NCBI GenBank assembly: GCA_947493495.1
Contig: CANLRN010000012.1
Location: forward strand, 1-64,000
Direction of reading: 5' to 3'
DNA length: 64,000 bases
DNA from: an uncultured Aquimarina sp.
GTDB taxonomy: Bacteria; Bacteroidota; Bacteroidia; Flavobacteriales; Flavobacteriaceae
Below the pieces are notes generated by a model. That model saw only the letters and a list, made by a program, of their open reading frames with translations. It did no database searches and was not told where the DNA came from. The position numbers were made by a program, and so were the translations under genes. Of the stretch, positions 15,858 through 25,545 are shown one piece after another (the stretch's first letter is position 1; each line of letters begins with the position of its first letter).

Positions 15858-16760
15858 TTAAAATAAGAGATCCTGTGCCAGCCTAAAAGTATTTGCATGA
15901 GCATCAATAATAATTTTGATATCGGGAGAATATCCGCCACCCATAGAGCACATGATAGGAATAGAATGTTCTATACAAGTTTGTAGTACAAATCGATCTC
16001 TTTCTTTGCACCCTTCTATGGTACAGCTTAGTTTACCTAGTTTGTCTGAAGCTAAAATATCTACGCCGCAGAGGTAATAGATAAAATCAGGTCTTTGTGT
16101 TTCTATAAGTTTTGGGAGTGTTTTTTTTAAAATTTTTAAGTATTCTTTATCCGTTGTTTTATCGGCAAGAGGAATATCTAAATCAGATTGTTCTTTCTTA
16201 AAAGGATAATTACTAGCTCCGTGCATTGAAAATGTAAAAACACTAGGATCACTTCTGAAAATTTCTGCGGTTCCGTTTCCTTGATGTACATCCAGATCTA
16301 CAATTAATATGTTCTTTGCCAAACCTTTTTTGAGTAGATATCTAGCTCCGATAGCTTGATCATTTAATAAACAGAATGCTTCTCCATGACCAGTATATGC
16401 ATGGTGTGTGCCTCCGGCAATATTCATAGCGATTCCATGTTCTAGGGCATATTTTGATGCTTTGATTGTACCATCTGTAATAATCAACTCTCGATCTATT
16501 AATTCTTGTGATAGTGGGAAACCTGTTTTGCGGATAGCTTTTCTGTCTAAACTGAGTTCAGTAAGTTGTTGATAATAGTGTTGTGTGTGAACTGCTAAAA
16601 TTGGTGCTGGATCTGGAAATTGAGGTTCAAAAAAGTTGGCTTCACTACAAGTGCCTTCATGGAGTAGTTGTTTGGGTAATAACTCATACTTGATCATCGG
16701 AAATCGGTGCCCATCAGGTAATGGATGTTTGTAGATGGGATGGTATGCTATTTTAAGCAT
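15858..16760 (-). CDS. Histone deacetylase superfamily (acetoin utilisation-type) deacetylase
   Basis: 300 residues of a single HDAC-family domain. Diagnostic pieces are GGTHHAYTGHGEAFCLLND (paired histidines), VDLDVHQGNGTAEIF (Asp and His zinc ligands), CGVDILASDKLG (second Asp ligand) and the closing SMGGGYSPD. Bacterial members remove acyl groups from lysines or polyamines; the substrate here is unknown. It is cytosolic. The gene starts 6 bp after the stop of the 16767-18266 gene, so the two are one operon. Confidence 0.9.
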   Translation of the reverse strand: MLKIAYHPIYKHPLPDGHRFPMIKYELLPKQLLHEGTCSEANFFEPQFPDPAPILAVHTQHYYQQLTELSLDRKAIRKTGFPLSQELIDRELIITDGTIKASKYALEHGIAMNIAGGTHHAYTGHGEAFCLLNDQAIGARYLLKKGLAKNILIVDLDVHQGNGTAEIFRSDPSVFTFSMHGASNYPFKKEQSDLDIPLADKTTDKEYLKILKKTLPKLIETQRPDFIYYLCGVDILASDKLGKLSCTIEGCKERDRFVLQTCIEHSIPIMCSMGGGYSPDIKIIIDAHANTFRLAQDLLF

Positions 16761-16766
16761 TGAATG

Positions 16767-18266
16767 TTATTGTTGAAACTTATAAAGGTTATATTTTTTG
16801 TCTTTTATGTCAAAATACCCATAATGTAACTTCTGTTGATGTCTAAAAATATTGATGGCTTTAGGTTTATCGAGTTTATCTTCAAAATCATTGATATAAT
16901 CAAAAGAGTTTAAAGGGATATCACCTGGTATGTGATTAAAAGTATCATCAAACAAACAATTGATATACGTAGATTTTGTTGATGTGTATCCATTATATCC
17001 ATAAAATGTAGGGTTGAAACCTACAACGAATGCCCCTGTAGAACCAATAGTTGCTCCAACATCAGCACCACCACCAAAACCTGGTGCTCCGACAAAACCA
17101 CCTCCGCCTGTTGTAATTTCTTTAGTACCTCCGAGAATAATATTATAGGTATTGTTTATTTTATATACTGATATTCCCAAATTAGCTGAAGAAATTTTCC
17201 TCAAGTACTTAGATGTTTTTTCCATTTCTCGTACACGATCCCCTGAGAATTCAGGAAACATGCCTCCTCCTTCTTGTATAATTGGAGAGTTCTTAAATGG
17301 AATACTGTCATTTTTAGTGATTTTATACTCCTTGATTATCTGCTCGGTTTGTAAGTCTAAAACAGTAAATTTCATTTTTTGATTAGAACTAGCAATCTGA
17401 AAAAGCTTATTTTCAAAAATATATGAGTTACTTTTTCTGTATCCTTCTTCTGTATTTGCAGGTTTATCATACGTTTTTATAACTGGAATAAAACGCTCTA
17501 AATCAATATAACATAAACGGGTTTTTTTATCATCCTTATCAAAACTAAAAATTAATTGATCGTTATATTGATACAACTTATTTTCTTCTGAAGTAGTTTC
17601 TATAATATTAGGGTTACTACTCTCTATCTTTATAAGATTAACAATAGAATTTGAAAAACCTCCACTATAAGAAATTAATAAATCGAATGCATTTATCGAA
17701 TATCTTTGGTTTTTATCATTTTTATATTCGAGTTCTTTTAAGGAAAGAGTTTTCTTTTTAAAGGCATTTTGATCAAATGTGTAGATATTAAGATCTGAAG
17801 AATTTCTAGTAATTGTTAGCACTAATAACTTATTGTTGTAGTTTATACTTTCTAAATATATTTCTCCTTTAATCTTAAAATCTATGATATTGATTTTAGA
17901 AGTTTTGTTTTCAAAATCAAAAACTTGAACTCCAAATTTTGTATGTCTACTATTGCTAAAAAAAACTGAATATGTGTTTCCAGTAATATTGTAACCAATT
18001 ATTTGGTCATACTTGGAAGATATTGTTTTTGTGGCTACTTTTGACTTTTCTTCATAATTAGAATTTAACAAATAAGCTTGAAATTGTTTTCCTTCTTCTA
18101 ATAAGAGCATTACATCTCCATTATTTTGATTAGAAATTGAATAAGAGTGCTTTTTTGTATAGAATCTATAAGAAAAACTATCAGGTAATTCCATAACTTT
18201 TTCTTGCGCTTGAACAAAAAAACTTACACAAAATATACTAACGAATAGGATAGTTTTTTGAAACAT
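16767..18266 (-). CDS. Exported protein of unknown function, cotranscribed with the deacetylase
   Basis: 499 residues with an N-terminal signal peptide (FVSIFCVSFFVQAQ). The body is repetitive in style, with beta strands and charged turns, and could form a propeller-like fold. A glycine-rich segment near residue 390-410 (GGGGFVGAPGFGGGADVG) interrupts it. No T9SS tail, no lipobox and no catalytic motif are recognised. It is first in a two-gene unit with the HDAC-like gene. No family is named. Confidence 0.7.
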   Translation of the reverse strand: MFQKTILFVSIFCVSFFVQAQEKVMELPDSFSYRFYTKKHSYSISNQNNGDVMLLLEEGKQFQAYLLNSNYEEKSKVATKTISSKYDQIIGYNITGNTYSVFFSNSRHTKFGVQVFDFENKTSKINIIDFKIKGEIYLESINYNNKLLVLTITRNSSDLNIYTFDQNAFKKKTLSLKELEYKNDKNQRYSINAFDLLISYSGGFSNSIVNLIKIESSNPNIIETTSEENKLYQYNDQLIFSFDKDDKKTRLCYIDLERFIPVIKTYDKPANTEEGYRKSNSYIFENKLFQIASSNQKMKFTVLDLQTEQIIKEYKITKNDSIPFKNSPIIQEGGGMFPEFSGDRVREMEKTSKYLRKISSANLGISVYKINNTYNIILGGTKEITTGGGGFVGAPGFGGGADVGATIGSTGAFVVGFNPTFYGYNGYTSTKSTYINCLFDDTFNHIPGDIPLNSFDYINDFEDKLDKPKAINIFRHQQKLHYGYFDIKDKKYNLYKFQQ

Positions 18267-18283
18267 CGGTCTTTTTTGTTTAT

Positions 18284-18358
18284 GAAGTGGTTTATACTTT
18301 TTTCAATTTGCTAAAAAAATGTCTTTTTCACTTAAATCAAAAAAGTATAAACCATTTC
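18284..18358. repeat. 20-bp inverted repeat between metG and the exported protein gene
   Basis: GAAGTGGTTTATACTTTTTT and, 35 bp on, the complement AAAAAAGTATAAACCATTTC (19 of 20 pair). It lies 70-145 bp after the metG stop on the same strand and just before the start of the 18266 gene. It could be a metG terminator (weak, because the stem is AT-rich) or a regulatory hairpin of the downstream operon. Confidence 0.5.
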
Positions 18359-18428
18359 TATTAATTAATGTCACTAGTATAAAGAATGTTACCTCTATTT
18401 TTAATGGACTTTTGTCGTCAAGTCATAA

Positions 18429-20489
18429 TTAACTCACCACAGCTCCTGGAGTTACACCATCTTCATCGGGGTTCAAAAACACTATTTTTCCTGCAGGATT
18501 TTCTGTCATTAAGATCATACCTTCACTCTCTACACCTCGTAATTTTCTAGGAGCCAGATTTACTAAAACGGTTACTTTTTTACCCACAATTTCTTCTGGA
18601 GTAAAGTGTTCTGCAATACCCGAAACAATTGTTCTAATATTTATACCGGTATCTACTTTTAGTACTAACAACTTTTTTGCCTTTGGCATTTTTTCTGCTT
18701 CGATAATCGTGCCAATTCTCATATCCAGTTTCATAAAATCCTCGAAAGTAGCAATATCTTTTTGCGGGGCTACTGTTTTGTTTTCGATTTCATTAGCTTT
18801 TTTAGTAGCTGCTAACTTATCTAATTGCTGTTGGATATCTGTATCTTCGACCTTAGAAAATAATAACTCCGCTTTTTTAATTGTATGCTCCGCAGGAAGT
18901 AGTACTTCTTTTGTAGCAATTTCATTCCACGGTGTTGTTATTTTGTGAAGCGATAGTATGTTTTTTAATTTCTGAGCAGTAAAAGGTAAAAAAGGCTCTG
19001 ATAGGGTTGCTAATGCAGCCGCTATCTGCAAACCTACATACATAATGGTTTTTACACGTTCGGGATTAGTTTTGATCAGTTTCCACGGTTCTTCATCTGC
19101 TAGATATTTATTTCCTAACCTAGAAACATTGAGTAATTCCTGGCTTGCTTCTCTAAATCGATATCGTTCTATAGAACTGCTAATTACATCCGGATACGCT
19201 CGTAGTTCTGTTAGGGTTTTTAGATCTACTTCAGTAAACTCATTGGGAGTAGGAACGATACCTTCATAATATTTGTTAGTTAATACTACAATACGATTGA
19301 TGAAATTACCAAAATTACCAACGAGTTCATTATTATTTCGATCCTGAAAATCTTTCCAGGTAAAATCATTGTCTTTAGTCTCTGGAGCATTAGCTGTCAA
19401 TACATAGCGCAATACATCTTCTTTGTTAGGGAAATCCTCTAGATATTCGTGTAACCATACCGCCCAGTTTTTAGAGGTGGATAATTTATTACCTTCAAGG
19501 TTTAAAAATTCATTGGCAGGTACATTTTCTGGGAGAATATAGCTTCCTTCTGCCTTGAGCATACTCGGAAAAATAATACAGTGAAATACAATATTATCCT
19601 TACCGATAAAATGAATCAATTTGGTGTCTTTATCTTTCCAATAGGGTTCCCAATCTTTTCCTTCGCGTTCTGCCCATTCTTTGGTAGAGGAGATATATCC
19701 TATTGGAGCATCAAACCATACATACAATACTTTTCCTTCTGCTCCTTCTACTGGGACGGGGATCCCCCAGTCCAAATCGCGAGTTACAGCTCTAGGACGA
19801 AGTCCATCATCTACCCAAGATTTGATCTGTCCATATACATTAGTTTTCCAGTCTTTTTTATGACCTACCAATACCCATTCTTTTAAGAAATCTTCATATT
19901 GATCTAATGGTAAAAACCAGTGTTTGGTTTGTTTTAGGGTGGGTTTAGCTCCAGAGATAGTGGATTTTGGATTGATAAGGTCTGTAGCATTTAAGGAACT
20001 CCCACAGTTTTCGCATTGATCTCCATACGCTTCTTCATGACTACATTTAGGGCAAGTACCCGTTACAAATCGATCTGCAAGAAATTGATCTGCTTCTGAG
20101 TCATACAATTGCTCTGATGTCTCTTCTATAAATTTTCCGTCTTCATATAGTTTTTTAAAGAATTCTGAAGCAGTTTGATGATGAATAGGGGCAGAGGTAC
20201 GAGAATAATTGTCAAAGGTAATCCCAAAATCTTCAAAGGATTTTTTGATAATCACATGGTACTTATCAATAATCACTTGTGGCGAAACACCTTCTTTTTT
20301 TGCACGCATCGGGATGGCAGCACCATGCTCATCACTACCACAAATAAAGGCAACATCGTTTCCTGTTGCTCTTAGGTATCTTGCATAGATATCTGCCGGA
20401 ACATAAACTCCAGCAAGATGGCCAATGTGTATAGGGCCATTAGTATAAGGTAAAGCTGAGGTAATGGTATATCTCATAGGTGTGCTCAT
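18429..20489 (-). CDS. metG: Methionyl-tRNA synthetase with C-terminal tRNA-binding domain
   Basis: 686 residues, full length. Class I signature in [14 protein letters not shown] (residues 14-27). The zinc knuckle has four cysteines (CPKC ... CENC, about 145-160), and a KMSKS-type loop is read as KLSTSKN. The last 100 residues form the EMAP/Trbp-like tRNA-binding domain ([21 protein letters not shown]), which mediates dimerisation in long-form MetRS. It charges tRNA-Met. A TACCTTTG promoter-like box lies 23 bp upstream. Confidence 0.97.
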   Translation of the reverse strand: MSTPMRYTITSALPYTNGPIHIGHLAGVYVPADIYARYLRATGNDVAFICGSDEHGAAIPMRAKKEGVSPQVIIDKYHVIIKKSFEDFGITFDNYSRTSAPIHHQTASEFFKKLYEDGKFIEETSEQLYDSEADQFLADRFVTGTCPKCSHEEAYGDQCENCGSSLNATDLINPKSTISGAKPTLKQTKHWFLPLDQYEDFLKEWVLVGHKKDWKTNVYGQIKSWVDDGLRPRAVTRDLDWGIPVPVEGAEGKVLYVWFDAPIGYISSTKEWAEREGKDWEPYWKDKDTKLIHFIGKDNIVFHCIIFPSMLKAEGSYILPENVPANEFLNLEGNKLSTSKNWAVWLHEYLEDFPNKEDVLRYVLTANAPETKDNDFTWKDFQDRNNNELVGNFGNFINRIVVLTNKYYEGIVPTPNEFTEVDLKTLTELRAYPDVISSSIERYRFREASQELLNVSRLGNKYLADEEPWKLIKTNPERVKTIMYVGLQIAAALATLSEPFLPFTAQKLKNILSLHKITTPWNEIATKEVLLPAEHTIKKAELLFSKVEDTDIQQQLDKLAATKKANEIENKTVAPQKDIATFEDFMKLDMRIGTIIEAEKMPKAKKLLVLKVDTGINIRTIVSGIAEHFTPEEIVGKKVTVLVNLAPRKLRGVESEGMILMTENPAGKIVFLNPDEDGVTPGAVVS

Positions 20490-20511
20490 AATACGTATTA
20501 AAAATGAGGCA

Positions 20512-20519
20512 CAAAGGTA
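20512..20519 (-). promoter_or_regulatory. Candidate Bacteroidota -7 box for metG
   Basis: TACCTTTG on the minus strand fits the TANNTTTG element, 23 bp before the metG ATG. A matching -33 TTG at ideal spacing is not obvious. Confidence 0.4.
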
Positions 20520-20642
20520 CTAAACACAGAGATAAATAGGTAAGCTTTGTTTATTAATGTACGTATGAATATAAGATGATACTAAGAATATCTATTTCAA
20601 AAATCTTTCAAATTATGAAAATAGTTTATTTCTTACCACATA

Positions 20643-22280
20643 CTAATTAATTATAATGGATTTACTATAGTTATTTTTACCTGTTACGATTCTGTATACA
20701 TATTGTCCAGATGGTAATCGTTTCCCTACACGCTCTTTTACATCAATTTTATAGGTTCCAGGAGTAAAAATCTGATTTTTGAGCGTACTAATTTCTCTTC
20801 CTATGATGTCATATAGCTTGATATCCATATGTTGGGTGCTTACAATATTTAATTCTAGATAAGTTCTATTATTCTGATATGTAGCTACATGCAAAAATGG
20901 ATCAGAGAGTACCTGACTCTCAGGAACAGAAAGGGTATTAGTATTGCAGTTAAACCCTAAAGGAAGACTCTCATAAGCACTTTTTAATAATGTACTATCT
21001 ACCAAATTTGCATCTAAACAAAGCCATTCTTTAAGTACAGTAGCATATAGCTGTCTAAAATCTATTCCGGCTTTCAGGTTTCCTGGACCTTCTGGATCGC
21101 TAAGATCTGGATGATCTCCAATAAACCCATTGCCATCGAGTGCTGGGCCAAAGAGTAGAGCAGGAGCAGCGGCTCCATGATCTGTACCTTGTGAACCGTT
21201 TTCGAAGATACGTCTACCAAATTCGGAAAATGTCATCGATAATACGTTGTTTTCTATTCCTGTACTGGTAAGATCTTCATAAAATGTGCTTATAGAATTG
21301 GCTACATCGGTCATTAAGTTTTGATGATCCTCTTTTTGATTGGCATGGGTATCAAAACCATCGATAGTCACTAAATATATTTTTGTTCCTAAATTTCCTT
21401 TAATCATTCTGGCTATTATAGCTAATTGAGAAGCAAGATCTCCGTCTCCATAGTCGATATCATTACTAGAATTTTTGTAGGCACTATTAATGACCTCAGC
21501 ATAGGTAAAAGTAGTATTTGCTGCAGTTCTCATAAATCGTAACTGTTCTCCATAGGCACATTCTGGGATGTTAATTACATCGTGTAGGGCACCATTTTCT
21601 GCGATTTGTTCTAATTGATCTGGATTTGATACTGAAAAAGCATAATTTGTTTCGTCTCCATCAAACAAAAGATTTCCAATACTTCCAATCTGGATTGCAG
21701 GAGGTATTTCGGGTAAATTAGTGATGAAATCTGGATATAGATTTTCGAAATAACGTCCTAGTACTCCAGTATCATCAAAATCCTTATCCTCTGCTGATGC
21801 CCATATATCAGCTGAGCGAAAATGAGATAAATTCTGATCCCCATATCCCACACCATGTACAATCTTAAATTTTCCATCTCCCCACATACTTTGCAAGGGG
21901 CTCATATGCTGCGGAATCCCAAAATCAGAAGATAAATTATACAATTCATTTTGTTCAAATTTTATAGAAGGCCGCTGAGATGCATAAGTGTCATAATCAT
22001 AGATAGGGACTATCGTATTTAATCCATCATTACCTCCTTTTAATCTAATAAGAACTAGAACTCTATCCTCGTTTTCAGCATTAGAGAGAGCTACTGCTAG
22101 CGGGGAGGGTCTGGAAGCACTGATTGGTGTGCCAGCAAGCATCATAGAACCACCGCCAACTAATCCTAGCGCTTGTAAAAAAGATCTTCGATTCCATTGC
22201 TTGTGTTCTATATCGTGGGCTGATAGGGTTTCTTTTTTCGAAGAAGATTTTATAGTAGTGTTTTTAGATGGAGTCTGCAT
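20643..22280 (-). CDS. DUF1501 protein, copy A, Tat-type start and T9SS-type end
   Basis: 545 residues. Twin arginines at 31-32 (NRRSFLQALGLVGGGSMMLAG) form a Tat-type signal. The DUF1501 body, of the sulfatase/phosphatase-like superfamily, follows (LVLIRLKGGNDGLNTIVPI, LSHFRSADIWAS, DGFDTHANQ, SEFGRR, GTDHGAAAPALLFG). The His/Asp motifs suggest metal binding. The tail from about 465 (LYDIIGREISTLK, RLPSGQYVYRI) is T9SS type A. It follows its DUF1800 partner by 6 bp. The function of the DUF1800-DUF1501 pair is not established. Confidence 0.88.
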   Translation of the reverse strand: MQTPSKNTTIKSSSKKETLSAHDIEHKQWNRRSFLQALGLVGGGSMMLAGTPISASRPSPLAVALSNAENEDRVLVLIRLKGGNDGLNTIVPIYDYDTYASQRPSIKFEQNELYNLSSDFGIPQHMSPLQSMWGDGKFKIVHGVGYGDQNLSHFRSADIWASAEDKDFDDTGVLGRYFENLYPDFITNLPEIPPAIQIGSIGNLLFDGDETNYAFSVSNPDQLEQIAENGALHDVINIPECAYGEQLRFMRTAANTTFTYAEVINSAYKNSSNDIDYGDGDLASQLAIIARMIKGNLGTKIYLVTIDGFDTHANQKEDHQNLMTDVANSISTFYEDLTSTGIENNVLSMTFSEFGRRIFENGSQGTDHGAAAPALLFGPALDGNGFIGDHPDLSDPEGPGNLKAGIDFRQLYATVLKEWLCLDANLVDSTLLKSAYESLPLGFNCNTNTLSVPESQVLSDPFLHVATYQNNRTYLELNIVSTQHMDIKLYDIIGREISTLKNQIFTPGTYKIDVKERVGKRLPSGQYVYRIVTGKNNYSKSIIIN

Positions 22281-22286
22281 AGTTTT

Positions 22287-23747
22287 TTATTTTAGTTGAA
22301 ATTCAGGTATCTTGGCGATATGATTAAATAAATTAAGGATCTGCCAATGGGCAAACTCATAATCTAAATCCCATATGCCTTCTGCATACCAATTTTCTGG
22401 GACCTCACCCTTAAAAACAACAGTAGCAATGTCATAATCTCCTGCACTAGCTAAACCATTGGTCATAAAATGATCAATAATAGCTCTGGTAATAACATAA
22501 GGGTCTTTGCTATTCCCTGAAACATCTTTGGCAAACTGTCTAAATTTTGGCTGATCTAATTCCAAAGGCCAGTACATTACCCACTCCATCATTACCCACC
22601 TTCCCGTCAATGTACTACTACTAATCCAATCGTGATTACGCTGCCATCCGGCCACATCTACTGGCTGGAATATATCTTGGCCTAATACGAAATGTATGTA
22701 CTTCATCGTATTAATTCCGTCGTCATTATAAGGATATCCGGTCTCGGTTAGAAATTGATGTGTTAAATCAATAGGACTTTTAATAAGTAATCCAATAGTG
22801 GTAGGATCAAAAAAGTGTTCACTTTTGAATAATTGACGAAGAACGGGTTCAATTTCGAATTCTGAAGAAACAAAAGTAGAAGCCATCTCGGATACAATTT
22901 CTGTGTTAATATCAGGCCCTACAAAATAGGTGTATAATTTTCCACAGATATAATTGGCAATTATATCTTGTTTTTGCTCAAACAAAATATCAATTACATC
23001 CTCATATCCCCAATTACCTGTTTGACCGAAAATAGTTTTTTCTGTAGTATCAAAGGTATTGTACTGATTGAAGATCACTTGACCGCAATAATCATTTTGG
23101 CTATTATAGCCTGTTAGTGCTCTCGAAGTTTCTTCAATATCTCGCTGAGTATATCCATTGTTTTCGCCTAAAGTAAATAATTCATATAATTCTCTGGCAT
23201 AATTCTCATTAGGCTCAGCTCTGGTATTATCGTAACCATTAAGATAATGAAGCATCGCCGGAGTAATTCCAATAGCACTCACAAATGTTTTAAAATTACC
23301 AAGCGCATGTGTTTGTAACACATCGTAATACTGAAACAAATACCCAGCACAGTTATATACTTCTTGCTGTGTTACAAAGTGATTCATCCAAAAGAGAATC
23401 ATCCTTGCCTTAAACCCTTGCGTTAGTAAATCAACAGTAAATTGATGTTTAGAATCATTTATATGATCTTGATTGGCTTCATTAAAAGCCTGTTCATTAG
23501 GATAATCACTAAAAGTTTTAAAAACCCAATCTGGAGCTGGAGTTGGCGGAAGAGCTAATGCTTCATCCATCAATTGATCTACTACCTCAGATGGAGTTTT
23601 TGTGATGGCAGAATTGATCGTATTAAGATTTGCTCCATAGCCTAACCTTCTGTAAAGATGTTTGACTTTATCTACACTCCAGAGATTGGATGATGATGGT
23701 GTATATACAGATAAAGGAGCTACATTACAAGTATTGATAGCAGCCAT
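22287..23747 (-). CDS. DUF1800 protein, copy A
   Basis: 486 residues. Typical DUF1800 segments: VKHLYRRLGYGAN near the N-terminus, MILFWMNHFVTQQEVYN, the strongly conserved PNENYARELYELFTLG followed by YTQRDIEETSRALTGY, and the C-terminal VAGWQRNHDWISSSTLTGRW. No signal peptide is evident, although the partner is exported. It is first in the two-gene unit with DUF1501 copy A and about 170 bp after copy B. It is expected to act with the DUF1501 protein; the biochemical role is unknown. Confidence 0.88.
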   Translation of the reverse strand: MAAINTCNVAPLSVYTPSSSNLWSVDKVKHLYRRLGYGANLNTINSAITKTPSEVVDQLMDEALALPPTPAPDWVFKTFSDYPNEQAFNEANQDHINDSKHQFTVDLLTQGFKARMILFWMNHFVTQQEVYNCAGYLFQYYDVLQTHALGNFKTFVSAIGITPAMLHYLNGYDNTRAEPNENYARELYELFTLGENNGYTQRDIEETSRALTGYNSQNDYCGQVIFNQYNTFDTTEKTIFGQTGNWGYEDVIDILFEQKQDIIANYICGKLYTYFVGPDINTEIVSEMASTFVSSEFEIEPVLRQLFKSEHFFDPTTIGLLIKSPIDLTHQFLTETGYPYNDDGINTMKYIHFVLGQDIFQPVDVAGWQRNHDWISSSTLTGRWVMMEWVMYWPLELDQPKFRQFAKDVSGNSKDPYVITRAIIDHFMTNGLASAGDYDIATVVFKGEVPENWYAEGIWDLDYEFAHWQILNLFNHIAKIPEFQLK

Positions 23748-23918
23748 TTTATTGTTTGTATTAGTTAGTAGTTTTAATAATAACGTAAATATTTGATATA
23801 TAGTGCCTAATAGTTCTTCCTATAGTCATATCCATTATTGCTTAAAGGCGAATAACGCACGTGATTATAATTGAATCAGATTCTGATTTAAAACAAAAGT
23901 TTTGGTTATTAATTACAG

Positions 23919-25538
23919 CTACAGAATCATTAAGGATTTACTATAATGTTGTTGTCCTCTTGTAATTCTATAAATATAAAGCCCTTCAGATAATCTATTA
24001 TTAATGGTTTCTTTCACATTAATTATATGTTCTCCTTCTAGAAGTATACCATTTTTAAGTGTCGATATTTTTTGGCCAGAAGTACTGTATAAATCAATAT
24101 TTATATGCTCCGAACGAGTATTGTTAATGTGAATATATGATTGATTTTCTGAATAGGTAACAGTATGGGTAAAGTTCTGATCAATAAACGTTTGTTCATC
24201 TACACTAAGGGTATTGCTATTACAGCTGAAGCCAAGGTCTAAAGCATCAAAGTTTTGGCCTAAAAGTAGTTGATTAACTAGATTGCTGTCTATACATAAC
24301 CATTCTTTCATCAGAGAGGCATATACTTGTCTAAAATCATTGGTAATAGATAAATTCCCATTTTGATTTAAATTTGACAAATCTGGGTGTTCACCTATAA
24401 ATCCATTACCATCTAAAGCAGTTCCAAATAACATCATAGGTGCTGCAGTACCGTGATCTGTCCCTCGAGAACCATTTTCTCGAACCCTACGACCAAATTC
24501 GGAAATAGTCATAGAAACTACTTTATCATCCCATCCAGCACTCTTAAGATCATCATAAAAATGAGACATGGTTTCTGATAACTGAGTAATGAGTTCTTCT
24601 TGTCTGGTGAGTTGGTTGTTATGTGTATCAAAACCTCCAAGTGTTACCAGATATACTTTAGTGCCTAGATTTCCTTTAATTAATCGAGATACAACACTTA
24701 ATTGCTGTGACAATCTGTTATCGGGATAGTTTCCAAATTCTGAAGCACTTTCGAATGCTTCATTAATGACACCAGCATAAGTAAATGTAGTATTTGCAAC
24801 CCCTTTTAAGTATCCTACTTTTTCTCCATGAGTGCAATCAGGAAGATTGTTTAAATCATATAAAGATCCGTTTTGAGCAATTTCGAATAGCTTTCTTGGG
24901 TCTGCCACAGAAAAAGCAAAATTAGCATCATCTCCATTAAAAATAAGATTACCACTACTACCTATCTGTATGGCCGCAGGACGCTCAGGGGGATTGACTA
25001 GATAATCGGGATATAAGTTTTCAAAATATCTTCCCATCCAGCCTCTACTTTCTTGATCAGTTACATCAGAAGTAGCCCAAATATCAGAACCTGTAAAATG
25101 AGATAATGCACTATCCTCATATCCAACACCATGAACAACTTTCATCTGGCCATCTCCCCACATTTGCTCGAATTTATTGGCATAATTGGGCATTCCATAA
25201 TCGCTATTTAAATTAAATAGCTGATTTTCTCGTATTCTAATATTGGGACGCGCATTGGCATAGGTGTCATATTGATTGATAGGAACTACGGTATTCAATC
25301 CGTCGTTACCTCCTTTTAATCTTACGATTACCAAAACTCGATCTGTTTCTGATTCGTTAATGGCTGCAGATAAAGGAGAGGGTCTAGATACAGATAGTGC
25401 CGTATTAGCAAAAGCTACTGTTCCTCCACCTACAATTCCTAATGCTTGTAGAAATGAACGTCTGTTCCACTGTTTATGTTCCTGATCATTACATTTTCCA
25501 GATTGGGGACTTATTTTTTTATGATGAGTATCGCACAT
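23919..25538 (-). CDS. DUF1501 protein, copy B, Tat-type start and T9SS-type end
   Basis: 539 residues, colinear with copies A and C. The Tat-type motif is NRRSFLQALGIVGGGTVAFA (about residue 25 onward). The body carries VLVIVRLKGGNDGLNTVVPI, SHFTGSDIWAT, GGFDTHNNQ, SEFGRRVREN and GTDHGTAAPMMLFG. The T9SS-like tail (INIDLYSTSGQKISTLK ... GLYIYRITRGQ) starts near residue 455. It follows DUF1800 copy B by 7 bp. The cysteine-rich N-terminal stretch before the Tat motif (MCDTHHKKI) is shared with copy C but not A, so B and C look closer to each other. Confidence 0.88.
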   Translation of the reverse strand: MCDTHHKKISPQSGKCNDQEHKQWNRRSFLQALGIVGGGTVAFANTALSVSRPSPLSAAINESETDRVLVIVRLKGGNDGLNTVVPINQYDTYANARPNIRIRENQLFNLNSDYGMPNYANKFEQMWGDGQMKVVHGVGYEDSALSHFTGSDIWATSDVTDQESRGWMGRYFENLYPDYLVNPPERPAAIQIGSSGNLIFNGDDANFAFSVADPRKLFEIAQNGSLYDLNNLPDCTHGEKVGYLKGVANTTFTYAGVINEAFESASEFGNYPDNRLSQQLSVVSRLIKGNLGTKVYLVTLGGFDTHNNQLTRQEELITQLSETMSHFYDDLKSAGWDDKVVSMTISEFGRRVRENGSRGTDHGTAAPMMLFGTALDGNGFIGEHPDLSNLNQNGNLSITNDFRQVYASLMKEWLCIDSNLVNQLLLGQNFDALDLGFSCNSNTLSVDEQTFIDQNFTHTVTYSENQSYIHINNTRSEHINIDLYSTSGQKISTLKNGILLEGEHIINVKETINNRLSEGLYIYRITRGQQHYSKSLMIL

Positions 25539-25545
25539 GATATTG

